Source of the DNA: Robertkochia aurantiaca
Lineage (GTDB): Bacteria; Bacteroidota; Bacteroidia; Flavobacteriales; Flavobacteriaceae
Direction: 5' to 3'
NCBI RefSeq assembly: GCF_020166495.1
Contig: NZ_JAINZS010000002.1
Location: 372,001-436,000, forward strand
Length of the DNA stretch: 64,000 bases
Below are positions 45,644 to 56,099 of this stretch, in pieces. A program made the translations under genes and the position numbers. How positions within the stretch are numbered: the stretch's first letter is position 1; every line of letters starts with the position of its first letter. The notes below the pieces were generated by a model. The model was given only the letters and a program-made list of their open reading frames with translations, was not told the origin of the DNA and ran no database searches.

Positions 45644-46411
45644 ATGAGCAACTACAACCAGTATAAAGATATCTTCAAAACAGGATATGACTTTAGCGGA
45701 GACGATATTCAGACCCATATTCAGAAATTGCACGAACTTGACCAACTGCTTCCTCCCAGTTCTACTTTTACGATGATCACCAATACACTCGAAGGAAAAT
45801 ATGATTTCATCAGCAAGAATTTCGAATATGCTACAGGTCTCAAAAGACAGGATTTTATAGACAAGGGGATTCCTCATTATCTTTCCCTGATCCACCCTGA
45901 CGAAATACAGACCTGGCTGGGAATATTGCAGGAACTCATGGCTTATTGCACTTCTGTCTATTCTGCGGAAGAACTCAACAAACTGGATTTCCAGTTTAAT
46001 TACCGTTTAAGGATAGGCAATGATACATTCATTAACATCCTTGAAAATCAGGTCAATCTGAAGGCTGATACCGATGGTAAACCGGTGGTGGGGTTGGGTC
46101 ACTTTTCCGTAATAGGCGACGGAAATCCACTTCCAATCAGGGCCAGTGTTCGCTATCTGAACGAAAGAAAAGAATATGAAACGGTATTCGATAAAACCTA
46201 TGGCAACCTGTTCCTGGAAGACAAGATCTCTGATCGCGAGAGGGATGTTATTCGCCTGCTGGCCATGGGATACGATAACCAGAGTATCGCCGATAACCTG
46301 TTTATCAGCGCCCATACCGTCAAGACCCACCGGAAAAATCTTCTGAATAAGACACAGAGCAAAAATACAGCCCAACTCCTTGTACAGTGCATGCGCGAAG
46401 GCCTGATCTGA
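45644..46411 (+). CDS. LuxR-type regulator with N-terminal PAS-like domain
   Basis: A 255-residue transcription factor. Residues 1-180 look like a PAS sensor (FEYATGLKRQDFIDKGIPHYL, IHPDEIQTWLGIL). Residues 190-255 are a LuxR helix-turn-helix: SDRERDVIRLLAMGYDNQ, SIADNLFISAHTVKTHRKNL. Ligand and targets unknown. The DUF4494 gene follows on the same strand. Confidence 0.86.
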   Translation: MSNYNQYKDIFKTGYDFSGDDIQTHIQKLHELDQLLPPSSTFTMITNTLEGKYDFISKNFEYATGLKRQDFIDKGIPHYLSLIHPDEIQTWLGILQELMAYCTSVYSAEELNKLDFQFNYRLRIGNDTFINILENQVNLKADTDGKPVVGLGHFSVIGDGNPLPIRASVRYLNERKEYETVFDKTYGNLFLEDKISDRERDVIRLLAMGYDNQSIADNLFISAHTVKTHRKNLLNKTQSKNTAQLLVQCMREGLI

Positions 46412-46507
46412 TACGCATCAGGTTGCGACAAAATTTGTGAAAAACTATTGACTGATTTCCATTCTCCGGAAGATCAGAAAACATATTTTTGGCCTTCCAA
46501 AATCTAT

Positions 46508-47032
46508 ATGAACATGAGCGTAACTTGGTTTGAATGTAAGGTGAAATACAGAAAAACACACGAAACCGGAGAGCAGAAAATGACCTCAGAGACGTATCTC
46601 CTTGATGCGGTATCGTTTACAGAGGCCGAAGCCCGTATCAATGAAGAGATGGCTACGCTGACCAGCGAAGAGTTTCAGATCATGAATATCAAGGTGGCTA
46701 ACTTCGCCGAAGTGCATCCCTTTGAAAATTCTGATCGCTGGTTCAAATCGAAAGTCGCCCTGGTGGCGATCGATGAGGAAAGCGGGAAAGAAAGAAAAAC
46801 AAATATCTATCTACTGGTACAGGCTAATGATGTCAAGGAAGCCTATGACAACACCATAACTGCTATGAAAGGCACCATGGGTGACTATACCGTACCTTCG
46901 ATCACCGAATCTCCCATTATGGACGTATTCCCATATTTTTCAGGAGAAGAGGGAGAAGAGATCCCTGAGCGCTTCCAGGTTAAGGATGAAGCAACTTCAG
47001 AAGATGAGGAGATCCTTGTGGAAGAAGAATAG
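46508..47032 (+). CDS. DUF4494 family protein
   Basis: The frame extends to 46448, but DUF4494 proteins start just before VTWFECKVKYRKTHETGEQK, so ATG 46508 (or 46514) is chosen; 174 aa. The core YLLDAVSFTEAEARINEEM is typical, and the C-terminus is acidic (EDEEILVEEE). The family is confined largely to Bacteroidota and has no assigned function. A bidirectional terminator follows. Confidence 0.82.
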   Translation: MNMSVTWFECKVKYRKTHETGEQKMTSETYLLDAVSFTEAEARINEEMATLTSEEFQIMNIKVANFAEVHPFENSDRWFKSKVALVAIDEESGKERKTNIYLLVQANDVKEAYDNTITAMKGTMGDYTVPSITESPIMDVFPYFSGEEGEEIPERFQVKDEATSEDEEILVEEE

Positions 47033-47070
47033 ATCGAATCGAACACTTTACCTGCTGAAATAACAGCAAC

Positions 47071-47103
47071 AAAAAAACGCGCCTTTCAGAGGCGCGTTTT
47101 ATA
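47071..47103. terminator. Bidirectional terminator
   Basis: ACGCGCCT / AGGCGCGT stem with a 5-base loop, A-run on the left and T-run on the right, between the convergent DUF4494 and lipoprotein genes, so it can serve both strands. Confidence 0.88.
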
Positions 47104-47137
47104 TTTAGATTCACAGATTGATTACAAGTCTTTCCGC

Positions 47138-47812
47138 TTATTCGAAAACTGACTGTGTACTCACATCAAGACGATCTGCAACAAGGTCAAAGATCGCGGC
47201 GTTGCTTGAGCCGCTGATCACTATGATTCCTTCCGAATTCGCAGAGGCATTCTCCATCATTTCATTGGTAACCACACTAAACCATACATCCGGATCAAAA
47301 ACGATCTTTGAAGTTACTTTCTGCTCTTCTGCAACGATCACAGTCTGATCGGTCTCAGCTTCGAAAACCTCCCCTGAATTGAATTCAAAACGAACAGGCA
47401 CCACAGTGGCATCTGCTCGTGTATAAGTTCCCTCCATTACGACAGAAGGCTGGTCATCTTCGTCTCGAAGTTCAAGACCCAGGTTTACATCCTGATACTC
47501 GCCTGCAGGAATAGTAATATCAGCCATATCTGGAGAAGCAACTCCGGTTGCAAAATCGATCTTCGAGTCAACTGCTACTGTTTTACTGATCGCTTCTCCT
47601 GAAGAGAAGGTTCCATCGAAAACCACTTCGATCAGCCATACATATCCTGTATCAAACTTGAGGTTTTCGGGACCTTTAGAAGCCAGGGATTTGGCAGCCG
47701 TAGTCTCCGTAAGTCCGGCAGTGATTTGTAAGGTTGCATCCTGAGGTGCATCATCGTTGCTGCAAGCTGAGAGTGTGATAACACCCAGCAGGGCTAAAAA
47801 ATACTTTTTCAT
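47138..47812 (-). CDS. Surface-type lipoprotein (DUF4382-like beta-rich)
   Basis: A 224-residue lipoprotein: MKKYFLALLGVITLSACSNDD, where Cys is followed by Ser-Asn-Asp-Asp. Acidic residues right after the lipobox resemble the lipoprotein export signal that sends lipoproteins to the cell surface in Bacteroidota. The mature part is beta-strand rich with no aromatic catalytic motifs (VWLIEVVFDGTFSSGEAI, DITIPAGEYQDVNLGLEL), reminiscent of DUF4382. The family call is tentative. Confidence 0.7.
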   Translation of the reverse strand: MKKYFLALLGVITLSACSNDDAPQDATLQITAGLTETTAAKSLASKGPENLKFDTGYVWLIEVVFDGTFSSGEAISKTVAVDSKIDFATGVASPDMADITIPAGEYQDVNLGLELRDEDDQPSVVMEGTYTRADATVVPVRFEFNSGEVFEAETDQTVIVAEEQKVTSKIVFDPDVWFSVVTNEMMENASANSEGIIVISGSSNAAIFDLVADRLDVSTQSVFE

Positions 47813-48119
47813 GTTGATAAGATTTGGTTCATATATTTCTTCTTATATAACATCCTGAAACAGTAATCTTACCCCTGAACCCTGGAAAAAAATTTGCTCC
47901 CGTTAGGAGAAACTGCCTACAGAAGGTGAATTCAACAGAATAACTCCTATTGATTATTCCCCTGCAGCTCAATATCGAAACTGAAAAGAGTAAATATTCA
48001 AAAAAACGGATCCGTCTATTCCAGGCAGAAAATATCCTGCCCCGCTTTCTCTTATAATTTTTCTTACATTTAGTCCTTTCACTAGATTTTTAACCAACCA
48101 GCCTCAAAAGACCTCAGTT
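47813..48119 (+). other. Intergenic region between divergent genes
   Basis: 307 bases without a gene. TACATTTA at about 48067 resembles a -7 element for the permease, but its -33 partner is poor. Nothing else seen. Confidence 0.4.
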
Positions 48120-49460
48120 ATGCTCAAAAGGGCCCTCACCCGATGGGACATTATTATCCTCGTTCTTAATTGTATCATTGGATCCGGGATCTTCGGATTA
48201 CCTTCCCGAATCTATAGCCGGATTGGCTTATACAGTATTCCTGCATTTTTGGCCTGTGCAGCGCTGATGCTGATTGTGATCCTGAACTTTTCTGAAGTAG
48301 GCAGCCGTTTTATAAAAACCGGAGGTCCTTACCTCTACCTGAAGGCGGCTTACGGCAATTTTGTCGGATATCTCGCCGGCTGGATCCTGATCATTTCAAG
48401 GGTAGCCTCATTTGCAGCCCTGGTGAATCTTATGGTAGATTATCTGGGGTATTTTGACCCGGCATTCAATGACCCGGTTTACAGACCCCTGACCCTTATA
48501 GTGATCACCTTGGTGTTCTTCGGGGTCAATGCACGGGGAGTACGTGGAAGTGCTAATTTGAATAATCTTTTAGGGGTGTTAAAGATCGTTCCCCTGCTCC
48601 TATTTATTCTGGTCGGTTTCTTTTTTATCGATCCCAGCCTGCTTACCCTTCCGGAACAGACACCGGAACCGGAGACTTTCAATACAGTACTAATGATTCT
48701 TGTTTTTGCCTTTACAGGCTTTGAAGGCGGGGTGATCAATACAGGCGAAATGAAAAATCCCCAGAAGGATATCCCCTTCGCGTTGATCACAGCCACCCTG
48801 GCTGTAAGTGTTTTTTATATGCTGATACAATTCGTCTCTATCGGAGCCTACCCGGGCCTGGCAGCTTCTGAACGTCCGCTCTCTGATGCTGCAGATTATA
48901 TGCTGGGATCCTGGGCCGGGATTCTGATCACTATCGGGGCTGTAATATCTATAAGCGGAACTTTGAATGCCAATGTTCTTTCCGGCTCCCGCCTGCCCTA
49001 CGCCCTAAGTGAGAACGATCAGTTTCCCCGATTTTTCAGTAAGGTTCATCCGGTTACCCGTATACCAAATTATAGCCTTTTAATTTATATGCTCGTTACG
49101 CTGGCAGTTTCCCTGAGCGGTACCTTTATCTATGCCCTTGCCATTAACGTGATCAGCAAACTACTGATCTTCGCCCTGATCTCGGCAGCAGTGATCAGAC
49201 TGAGAAAAAAGGAAAAGCCTGCTCCGGCTTTATTTCGTATCAAATATGCATGGTTATCAGCCATTGTGGGTATTACCCTGTGTATCATTCTCCTTATCGG
49301 GGCTGAAACCTCTAACCTTATCCATGTAGCTGTTGCTATAGGTACAGGGGTGATCTTCTACTTCTTACACAGCTGGTGGAAGAAGATACATCCACCTGAA
49401 AAAGAACCTGTAAAAAGTGAAGCTGAAGTCAGCAGTGAGACATCGAATAAGGGGCACTGA
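48120..49460 (+). CDS. APC-family amino acid permease
   Basis: A 446-residue transporter with 12 hydrophobic segments. The first-helix signature VLNCIIGSGIFGLPS and the helix-6 VFAFTGFEGGVINTGEMKNPQKDIP region are typical of APC amino acid/polyamine exchangers. The charged cytoplasmic tail (KEPVKSEAEVSSETSN) is short. Convergent with the kinase-phospholyase fusion; an amino-alcohol or hydroxylysine-like substrate would be consistent with it, but this is speculation. Confidence 0.86.
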   Translation: MLKRALTRWDIIILVLNCIIGSGIFGLPSRIYSRIGLYSIPAFLACAALMLIVILNFSEVGSRFIKTGGPYLYLKAAYGNFVGYLAGWILIISRVASFAALVNLMVDYLGYFDPAFNDPVYRPLTLIVITLVFFGVNARGVRGSANLNNLLGVLKIVPLLLFILVGFFFIDPSLLTLPEQTPEPETFNTVLMILVFAFTGFEGGVINTGEMKNPQKDIPFALITATLAVSVFYMLIQFVSIGAYPGLAASERPLSDAADYMLGSWAGILITIGAVISISGTLNANVLSGSRLPYALSENDQFPRFFSKVHPVTRIPNYSLLIYMLVTLAVSLSGTFIYALAINVISKLLIFALISAAVIRLRKKEKPAPALFRIKYAWLSAIVGITLCIILLIGAETSNLIHVAVAIGTGVIFYFLHSWWKKIHPPEKEPVKSEAEVSSETSNKGH

Positions 49461-49574
49461 AATCAATTTCGCAAGATTAAAAACAGGTAAGCATCTATCA
49501 GCTTACCGAAGCTGTCAATTACAAGAAGGTCAAAAAATGGTATCCGGAAAGCTAACTCAGCTGTTACCTGTAAT

Positions 49575-52500
49575 TCATTTAATTTTCATAAGATCTTCAT
49601 TAAAAATCTTAGCGAGATAGTACAGCACCTCATCAGCATTTTCCTTATTAAAAATCATCGGAGGTTTTATCTTGATCACGTTGTGATCTGCGCCATCGGT
49701 ACTCATCAGGATCTTATGATCTTTCATTCTGTTGACCAGATAGGTTGCCTGAGCCTCAAGGGGACTCATCCGGCTATCGACCAGTTCCACCCCCAAAAAC
49801 AACCCCTGCCCTCTGATGTCTCCGATGACCGGGTATTTTTTTTGCAAGGCTTTTAATCCTGACTTCAGGTACGCTCCCATATTGCGTGCATGGTTTTGAA
49901 GTTCATCCCTCTGAACGACCTCAATGACCTTAGCTGCGATCGCGCAGGAAACCGGATTGCCCCCAAAAGTGTTAAAATACTCCATCCCATTGGCGAATTT
50001 TTCAGCCACTTCAGGGGTACACGCCACCGCTGCCACCGGATGCCCGTTGCCCAGGGGCTTCCCAATGGTTACGATATCCGGCACAACCCCGTGCAACTGG
50101 AACCCCCAGAAATGCTCGCCGGTTCTTCCACAACCGGTCTGCACCTCATCTGATATACAGATTCCCCCGCGCTTTCTGACCATAGTGTATACCTCCGCAA
50201 GAAAGCCTTCCGGGAGTTCCACCTGTCCGCCGCAACTAATAATGGGCTCGAGGATCAATCCTGCCGGTTGTATCCCTTTATCCTCCATCTGATTCAAAAG
50301 GTTTTCTACTTCATGAACATATTGTTTTGGCGCATGCTCACCCCTGTATTTTCCGCGGAAAATGTCAGGAAGCGGAAACACATGGGTATGAGCGGGAGCG
50401 CCTTTTCCTCCTTTACCATCGAACTTATAGGAAGAAACCTCTATACACCGGTTCGTATTACCGTGATATCCTATCTCTGAAACCAGCATATGTTTTGAGC
50501 CGGTCATCGTTTCTGCCATTCTAAGCGCCAGTTCATTCGCCTCACTTCCTGAGTTCACAAAATGAAGAACCGAGAGGGAGCCTGGAAGCGTATCCAGCAA
50601 TACCTGAGTCAGGTTGTTTATATGTTCATTCAGGTACCGGGTATTGGTATTCAGTACAGCCATTTGTTGTTGTCCCGCCCGAACGACTTCAGGGTGTTCA
50701 TGGCCCAAATGAGCCACATTGTTGACCGTATCGAGATATTGCCTGCCTTCCTTATCCATCAGGTATACTCCGTTCCCTCTGACGATTTCAAGAGGTTCTG
50801 TGTATTGCAGGCTCATTCCCTTCCCCAGGTGTTTCCTTCGATAAGACCAAATATTTTCCTTGCCCGGTGAAGCATTAGCGTTCAATTCCTCCAGTTTGAA
50901 GAATGCATTAGGATCCGGACACATGCTGCCCCAGACGTTTTTCTGGTCGGGATAAGTCACTCCAGGAAAGTCGATGGTATAATGCAGCATGGATAACATG
51001 ACCTGGAAGTGTAAGTGAGGCGCCCAGTTACCATTTTCGGGATAACCTCCAAGCCAGGCAAAGGTTTCTCCCCTTTTGATGCGGTCGCCCACCTGCTTAT
51101 AATTAAGGCTTTCTAAAGAAAGATGGCCATATAAGGTATAGAATTCAAGTCCGTCTTCCTGATGTTTTAATATGATCAGTCCGCCATATTCCTTATCACC
51201 TGCGTCATTATATGCCGTCACCACTTCTCCATCAAAAACCGCCTGTACAGCAGTGCCCGCCGGCAACCAAAAATCAATACCTAAATGAATGGTTCTGTAT
51301 TCCCTTCCGTGGTTTCCCTGCTTCACGTATTCATCGGTGGTATAGATCGGCCTCGGTTCGAGATACCCTCCGGCAATAATACCCTCAGGGTCTTCATGCT
51401 GAAGCTGACGGATGCGAAAATCAAAATATTCCGGATCGTCATAATCTTCCTTCAGACCCAACCAATTTCCTGCAATACTCAGATCGAGTGGCAGGATCCT
51501 GTTTTTATCGCAACCGGGAAAAAGCTGTTGCAAGCTTATTTTTTTACCGGCAACCCATTTCCTGAACATCGCTTCTTTCGGATGGGGTGTAAACCCACAG
51601 GCCGACCTGAAAACATAGTGTGCAAATTCAGGAGAGACTTCCCGCCATTTCTGCAGTAACTCCCACAGAGGCTTTTCACTGATGGTCAGGTAGCTGTTAT
51701 CGGGTTCAGCTACCTTATTGATGGCCGACTTGGCAAGGGAGATCACCATACGCATGCCTATGGCCATGTAAAGGTGCTCCAGTTCTTCCTCCAGCAAAGG
51801 GAATTCCTGATGATAGCCACGTATGATGGGTATGGTTGCACTAAGCGGATCATGACATTCGGTAATGGCATAAACACAACATACCGCCAGATCGTTAATA
51901 ATTTGGGTATGCACAGCATCTCCTAAATCGATCAATGCTGTTACTTCGGGATTCAGGATATCTTCGGTAACCACGATATTATTATCGTTGATATCATTAT
52001 GTACCACAGCTTTTCGCAGCGTTTGGTATGATTCAGAATGCTCTCTGAACATCTTTTGAAAATAGGCGATGTATTCCTTTTGCTTTCCGCTGAACAGATG
52101 CGTATGCTTTTCTGTCCACCGACCCTGCGCGATATCCCATTCAAGGGTTCTGTGAGCTTCCGGATGTTCGAACCCTTTCAGGTTTCTTGTTAATATTCCC
52201 GCTGCCTTACCCAGACTGAACCTGAGCGTCTCTGTAACAGGATTGACCTGGCTCCACAGGCGACCCGGCATCCATTTCATCAGCCTGAAATACCGCAGCT
52301 GAGAATTGCCATCGGTCAAAGAACCCACAGACTCCTGTTCAAGGGTAGGTATGATAGCGGAAGTAGTAAGTTCCTTCCCGTTAAGATGCTTTAAAAGTGC
52401 CACCTGGAAATCCAGAAATGCCTGTGATGTTCCAGGAGCAGTTATTTTGAAAAGGTAGGCAGGGTGCTCTGAAACTGTGATCATATAATTGAAATCCAGT

Positions 52501-52589
52501 TCACCATTGAGCGGGGTTATTTCGCCATCGATGCCATAGTTTTCAAGAAGAAGTGCTTTCACTTCTTCAAGGTCAGGTAGCTTATACAT
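49575..52589 (-). CDS. Kinase-M23-PLP phospholyase fusion protein
   Basis: A 1004-residue three-part fusion. Residues ~1-340 are an aminoglycoside phosphotransferase-fold kinase ([22 protein letters not shown]), similar to hydroxylysine kinase HYKK. Residues ~415-560 are an M23 peptidase fold ([35 protein letters not shown]). Residues ~575-1000 are a class III PLP enzyme ([30 protein letters not shown] Lys in [11 protein letters not shown]), like the ETNPPL/PHYKPL phospholyases. This would let one chain phosphorylate an amino alcohol and eliminate phosphate from it. No signal peptide, so the M23 part is cytoplasmic. Confidence 0.87.
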   Translation of the reverse strand: MYKLPDLEEVKALLLENYGIDGEITPLNGELDFNYMITVSEHPAYLFKITAPGTSQAFLDFQVALLKHLNGKELTTSAIIPTLEQESVGSLTDGNSQLRYFRLMKWMPGRLWSQVNPVTETLRFSLGKAAGILTRNLKGFEHPEAHRTLEWDIAQGRWTEKHTHLFSGKQKEYIAYFQKMFREHSESYQTLRKAVVHNDINDNNIVVTEDILNPEVTALIDLGDAVHTQIINDLAVCCVYAITECHDPLSATIPIIRGYHQEFPLLEEELEHLYMAIGMRMVISLAKSAINKVAEPDNSYLTISEKPLWELLQKWREVSPEFAHYVFRSACGFTPHPKEAMFRKWVAGKKISLQQLFPGCDKNRILPLDLSIAGNWLGLKEDYDDPEYFDFRIRQLQHEDPEGIIAGGYLEPRPIYTTDEYVKQGNHGREYRTIHLGIDFWLPAGTAVQAVFDGEVVTAYNDAGDKEYGGLIILKHQEDGLEFYTLYGHLSLESLNYKQVGDRIKRGETFAWLGGYPENGNWAPHLHFQVMLSMLHYTIDFPGVTYPDQKNVWGSMCPDPNAFFKLEELNANASPGKENIWSYRRKHLGKGMSLQYTEPLEIVRGNGVYLMDKEGRQYLDTVNNVAHLGHEHPEVVRAGQQQMAVLNTNTRYLNEHINNLTQVLLDTLPGSLSVLHFVNSGSEANELALRMAETMTGSKHMLVSEIGYHGNTNRCIEVSSYKFDGKGGKGAPAHTHVFPLPDIFRGKYRGEHAPKQYVHEVENLLNQMEDKGIQPAGLILEPIISCGGQVELPEGFLAEVYTMVRKRGGICISDEVQTGCGRTGEHFWGFQLHGVVPDIVTIGKPLGNGHPVAAVACTPEVAEKFANGMEYFNTFGGNPVSCAIAAKVIEVVQRDELQNHARNMGAYLKSGLKALQKKYPVIGDIRGQGLFLGVELVDSRMSPLEAQATYLVNRMKDHKILMSTDGADHNVIKIKPPMIFNKENADEVLYYLAKIFNEDLMKIK

Positions 52590-53121
52590 AGAGATAATGA
52601 GGTATGTGAGTTGGTCTTCTTCTGTACTTTCACTGATTTAATCTTTTCTAAAGGTATCAGGAATTTTGAAAAATATAAATGTGATTTTTGCTGAAAAAAG
52701 AGGCATGACTTGAAGGAGGTATACTTTTTGACCAAAATTTATCGTAAAGGGAAACAGTGTTACGCGAATTCTCAACATAGAAGAAACTTTACTTAATTCA
52801 GGGAAGCATCCTGTGGAGTCAATATGTTGCTGATTATTTTAAAGGTAGCCTGGATTTTCCATAGGCTTCTCCAGATAGAGTATCAGAGTTTTATTTGAAT
52901 TATACTATTTTGTCTAAATGGTTAAATTGAGCAAATTAATAACCACTGAAAAATTGATATAATCGCAGATATTAGGCGGTAGCAAACCATAATCTGGACA
53001 AGTAAAGTCTGCCATTCCATTAATGATAGAAATACCGGGAGGCAATCTGTAAATTAAATAATTCTCACCGTGCAGATATTACTACTTTTATTGCTTCGTT
53101 ATCTGTAAGCAAAAGAACATA
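52590..53121 (+). other. AT-rich intergenic region
   Basis: 532 bases ahead of the beta-lactamase gene, more AT-rich than the flanks. No credible gene, tRNA or insertion-sequence ends seen. TATTTTGT around 52908 could be a -7 element. Confidence 0.45.
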
Positions 53122-54048
53122 ATGATTAAAAAAGCACCCTTCATATTTTTAGTCCTTTTAGCAGCCTTTTCGAAGGGATTTTCTCAAGAAATAGAGACCC
53201 TAAGACAGGAAATCAGTAGCATCATAAATAATAAAAATGCAATTGTCGGGGTTGCCATTAATGGTATGGACGCCAAAGACACGTTGAGTATCCATGGTCA
53301 AAGACACTTTCCGATGCAAAGCGTTTTCAAGTTTCCAATTGCGTTGACAATTCTATCTGAAATTGATAAAGGTAACCTCTCTTTGAATCAAAAAATTGAA
53401 ATTAAGAAAAATGAGCTTTTACCGGGACTTTGGAGCCCGATAAGAAATAAATATCCAGAAGGAGGTATGCTTACTGTATCAGAAATAATAGGGTACACGG
53501 TCGCTTTAAGTGACAATGTTGGCTGTGATGTTCTGTTAAAACTTCTGGGAGAACCACAGACTGTTGAGAATTATTTTTCAAGTCTCGGTTTTAAGAACCT
53601 TGCTGTCAGGATAAATGAAGAAACCATGCAGAATAATTGGGAATTACAATTTCAGAATTGGATAACACCAGCAGAAGCCAACAACATACTCTTAACTTTT
53701 TATATAAACGAAAACGGTTTGCTTTCCGGGGAGAACCATCATTACATATGGAAAATAATGAAGGATACCAAAACGGGAAAGAACAGGTTAAGAGGGCAAT
53801 TACCAAAAGAGACAGTAGTAGCTCATAAGACGGGTTGGTCTGGAAAGCATAAAGAAACAGGTATCACTGCAGCGGTAAACAACATAGGAATTATTTTTTT
53901 ACCAAATGGAGAATACTTTGCCATAAGTGTTTTTGTCACTGAATCAACAGAAGATTTTGAGACCAACGAGAAAATTATATCTGATATCTCGAAAGCAGCC
54001 TGGGATTATTTCACCAAAGGGTCTGTAGAACAGAATGAAGGATCTTGA
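53122..54048 (+). CDS. Class A beta-lactamase (subclass A2-like)
   Basis: Exported serine beta-lactamase (308 aa). Signal peptide FIFLVLLAAFSKGFSQ; active-site S67-x-x-K70 in MQSVFKFP; S130-D131-N132 in ALSDNVGC; and KTG in VAHKTGWSG. The omega-loop region reads EETMQNNWELQFQNW, with the QNW segment of the A2 (CfxA/CblA/PER/VEB-related) group. All catalytic motifs are intact, so hydrolysis of penicillins or cephalosporins is likely. Noticeably more AT-rich than most genes in the window; acquired origin is possible. Confidence 0.9.
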   Translation: MIKKAPFIFLVLLAAFSKGFSQEIETLRQEISSIINNKNAIVGVAINGMDAKDTLSIHGQRHFPMQSVFKFPIALTILSEIDKGNLSLNQKIEIKKNELLPGLWSPIRNKYPEGGMLTVSEIIGYTVALSDNVGCDVLLKLLGEPQTVENYFSSLGFKNLAVRINEETMQNNWELQFQNWITPAEANNILLTFYINENGLLSGENHHYIWKIMKDTKTGKNRLRGQLPKETVVAHKTGWSGKHKETGITAAVNNIGIIFLPNGEYFAISVFVTESTEDFETNEKIISDISKAAWDYFTKGSVEQNEGS

Positions 54049-54145
54049 GAAAGATTTTTAATGTATATAACTATGGTCCTTATACTGAAGTAGGGGCAAT
54101 TGTTTTTGAACCCCGGTTTTTATGGCCTAAGCGATAAACCCCCTC

Positions 54146-54646
54146 TCAACTGTAGGCACCCGAAGAGTACGTTAATTCATAGCTATGGGTATAGATTTCA
54201 AAAACGATTCCAAAGGGATCTTCCACATAAACCATTTGATAAGGTTTCTCTCCCGGATAGTAACTGCGAATGGGCATACGCTGTTTCCCCCCGGCATCGA
54301 CGATCTTTTTGGTCAGTCCTTCAATATCGGGGTCCTGTATGCAGAAATGGAAGAGTCCGTTACGCATAGGTTGAAAATCCGGCGGCTGCTGTTCCCTCAG
54401 ATGAAACGAAAACAATTCGATCCCTATTCCATCGACGGTAGACAGATGAGATATCATAAATTCCTGCCATCCTTCTCCGAATACATCGATACACATTTGC
54501 CCCACGGGGGTTTCTTTTTCTTCCTTCACCAGGGTAGGAGGCATAATCACGTACCAGCCCATCACTTCGTGATAAAACCGAACCGCTTTTTCAATATCAG
54601 GAACATTGAGGCCTATGTGGGAAAATCTTCTTGGATATCTTTGCAT
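54146..54646 (-). CDS. VOC-family (glyoxalase/extradiol dioxygenase-like) protein
   Basis: A 166-residue vicinal-oxygen-chelate protein: RFSHIGLNVPDIEKAVRFYHEVMGW at the start, FHFCIQDPDIEGL in the second half, and VYVEDPFGIVFEIYTHSY with the second metal Glu at the end. Two paired beta-alpha-beta-beta-beta units and metal ligands (His, Glu) are present. Substrate unknown. Confidence 0.85.
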   Translation of the reverse strand: MQRYPRRFSHIGLNVPDIEKAVRFYHEVMGWYVIMPPTLVKEEKETPVGQMCIDVFGEGWQEFMISHLSTVDGIGIELFSFHLREQQPPDFQPMRNGLFHFCIQDPDIEGLTKKIVDAGGKQRMPIRSYYPGEKPYQMVYVEDPFGIVFEIYTHSYELTYSSGAYS

Positions 54647-54841
54647 GTGTATTGCTGTTTATTTTTAAAATTAATATTAATTAATTGAAAATGAGTGGAT
54701 TAAATTTAGAAATGATTTGTAATTCTTAAAGCGGGATTCATTTTATGTAATGCATCACACCCCGTGCTGCGGAGTTTTACCTCTGGGGTATAGATTTACT
54801 CCGTGATCCTGAGTAAAGCTGCTGAGTTGTTTGAACCTTAA

Positions 54842-55117
54842 GTAATAACTGCAGATTGGTTAACCAATCATTACCGTGCGCATATCACTGCTTTTGCATT
54901 CAATATTCATAAATTAGAGGAAAGTCTTTTCGTCAATACAGAACAAAGGTTTTCTTTGAATAAGTTGGCAGATGTTTATCAGGTAAGACAAAGTTCATCC
55001 AAAACCGGAAATCTGAATGCTACTACTACATGGGATCATCTGCTTGCAAAACTTAAATATGATTTTGCAAAAGAAGCTATCGATTTTTGTTTAAATTTTA
55101 AGTTGGGAGACATCTGA
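54842..55117 (+). pseudogene. Possible gene relic (about 90 codons)
   Basis: A frame without a start codon that reads like real protein: DWLTNHYRAHITAFAFNIHK, then FSLNKLADVYQVRQS, and LLAKLKYDFAKEAIDFCLNF, before TGA at 55115. A stop codon immediately precedes it. Codon use and helix-like pattern suggest the truncated 3' end of an older gene. I do not recognise the parent family. The rest of 54647-55199 has no gene, apart from a REP-like fragment near 54787. Confidence 0.35.
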
Positions 55118-55199
55118 CAAGCGGACTTAGAGTAATTGGGAATCTACTGATTCATCCTTTTGACGGCGGTATTATGTAGATAGCGTAAAACGTAAACGA

Positions 55200-56045
55200 A
55201 TGGCAAAATTCAGCACTGATATTTCAGAAAAAGACCTGCAACAAATCGCTCAGGCGAAGCATATATTGGAAAACCCCGGTTGGATGATGAAGGCCGCTAA
55301 TTCTTTTGGAAGCCCCTTAGAATCTCTTGGGAAAAAGGTACCTGTAAAACTGCAAACAAAGTTGCAGGCTACCATCGAAAAAACCCTTAAAAAAATTATA
55401 CAGGCGAATCTGGTCACCATAAAGGAAGGAAAAGAATTTTCTAAACCAAAGAACGCTTTATACAAGGGTGTTGTCGGAGCTTCCGGAGGGTTAAGCGGGG
55501 TTTTGGGATCCACAACAGGAATCGGTACAGCAGCTTTTGTAGGAGATCTGGTAATCTCCACCAAATTTATGATGCGTTCCATAATGGATATTGCAAGAAG
55601 CCATGGGGAGGATCTCCATAAACTGGAAACGCAACTGGCCTGTATGGAGGTCTTTGCCCTCGGAGGTACCTCAGAAGAGGATGACGGAGTAGAAACCAGT
55701 TACTATGCAACACGTTATGCCCTCGCCGCAGCTTTGGGTCAGATGAACAAATCTGCCCTCAATACAGTCCTCAGCCTTGCTATGGGATATACCAATACAT
55801 TAGGAATGAATGCTATCAACAAGTTTGTAGCGATGATCGCAGGCAGATTCAGCACTGTGGCTTTAGAGAAGTTTATCGCCCAGTCAATACCGGTTTTGGG
55901 AGGGGCCGGAGGGGCCGGAATCAATGTATTATTTATCAATCATTTTCAAAAAATGGCCGATGCTCATTTTACCATCAGAAAAATGGAAAGAAAATACGGA
56001 GGCGAAAAAGTAAAAGCCGCTTTTTCTAAAGGGTTAACTAAGTGA
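55200..56045 (+). CDS. EcsC-family protein
   Basis: A 281-residue protein of the EcsC family. KGVVGASGGLSGVLGSTTGIGTAAFVGDLVIST, cited as GGLSGVLGSTTGIGTAAFVG, and the C-terminal half with AALGQMNKSALNTVLSLAMG and GGAGGAGINVLFINHFQKMADAHF (in part: INVLFINHFQKMADAHF) are diagnostic. Several weakly hydrophobic helices suggest membrane association. EcsC is named after a secretion-linked ABC cluster in Bacillus; its role is unclear. Confidence 0.84.
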   Translation: MAKFSTDISEKDLQQIAQAKHILENPGWMMKAANSFGSPLESLGKKVPVKLQTKLQATIEKTLKKIIQANLVTIKEGKEFSKPKNALYKGVVGASGGLSGVLGSTTGIGTAAFVGDLVISTKFMMRSIMDIARSHGEDLHKLETQLACMEVFALGGTSEEDDGVETSYYATRYALAAALGQMNKSALNTVLSLAMGYTNTLGMNAINKFVAMIAGRFSTVALEKFIAQSIPVLGGAGGAGINVLFINHFQKMADAHFTIRKMERKYGGEKVKAAFSKGLTK

Positions 56046-56099
56046 CCTAATACTTAGAAACTGAAACCTTTTTCCTCTTATCCTTTGAGTTTGGGGTAA

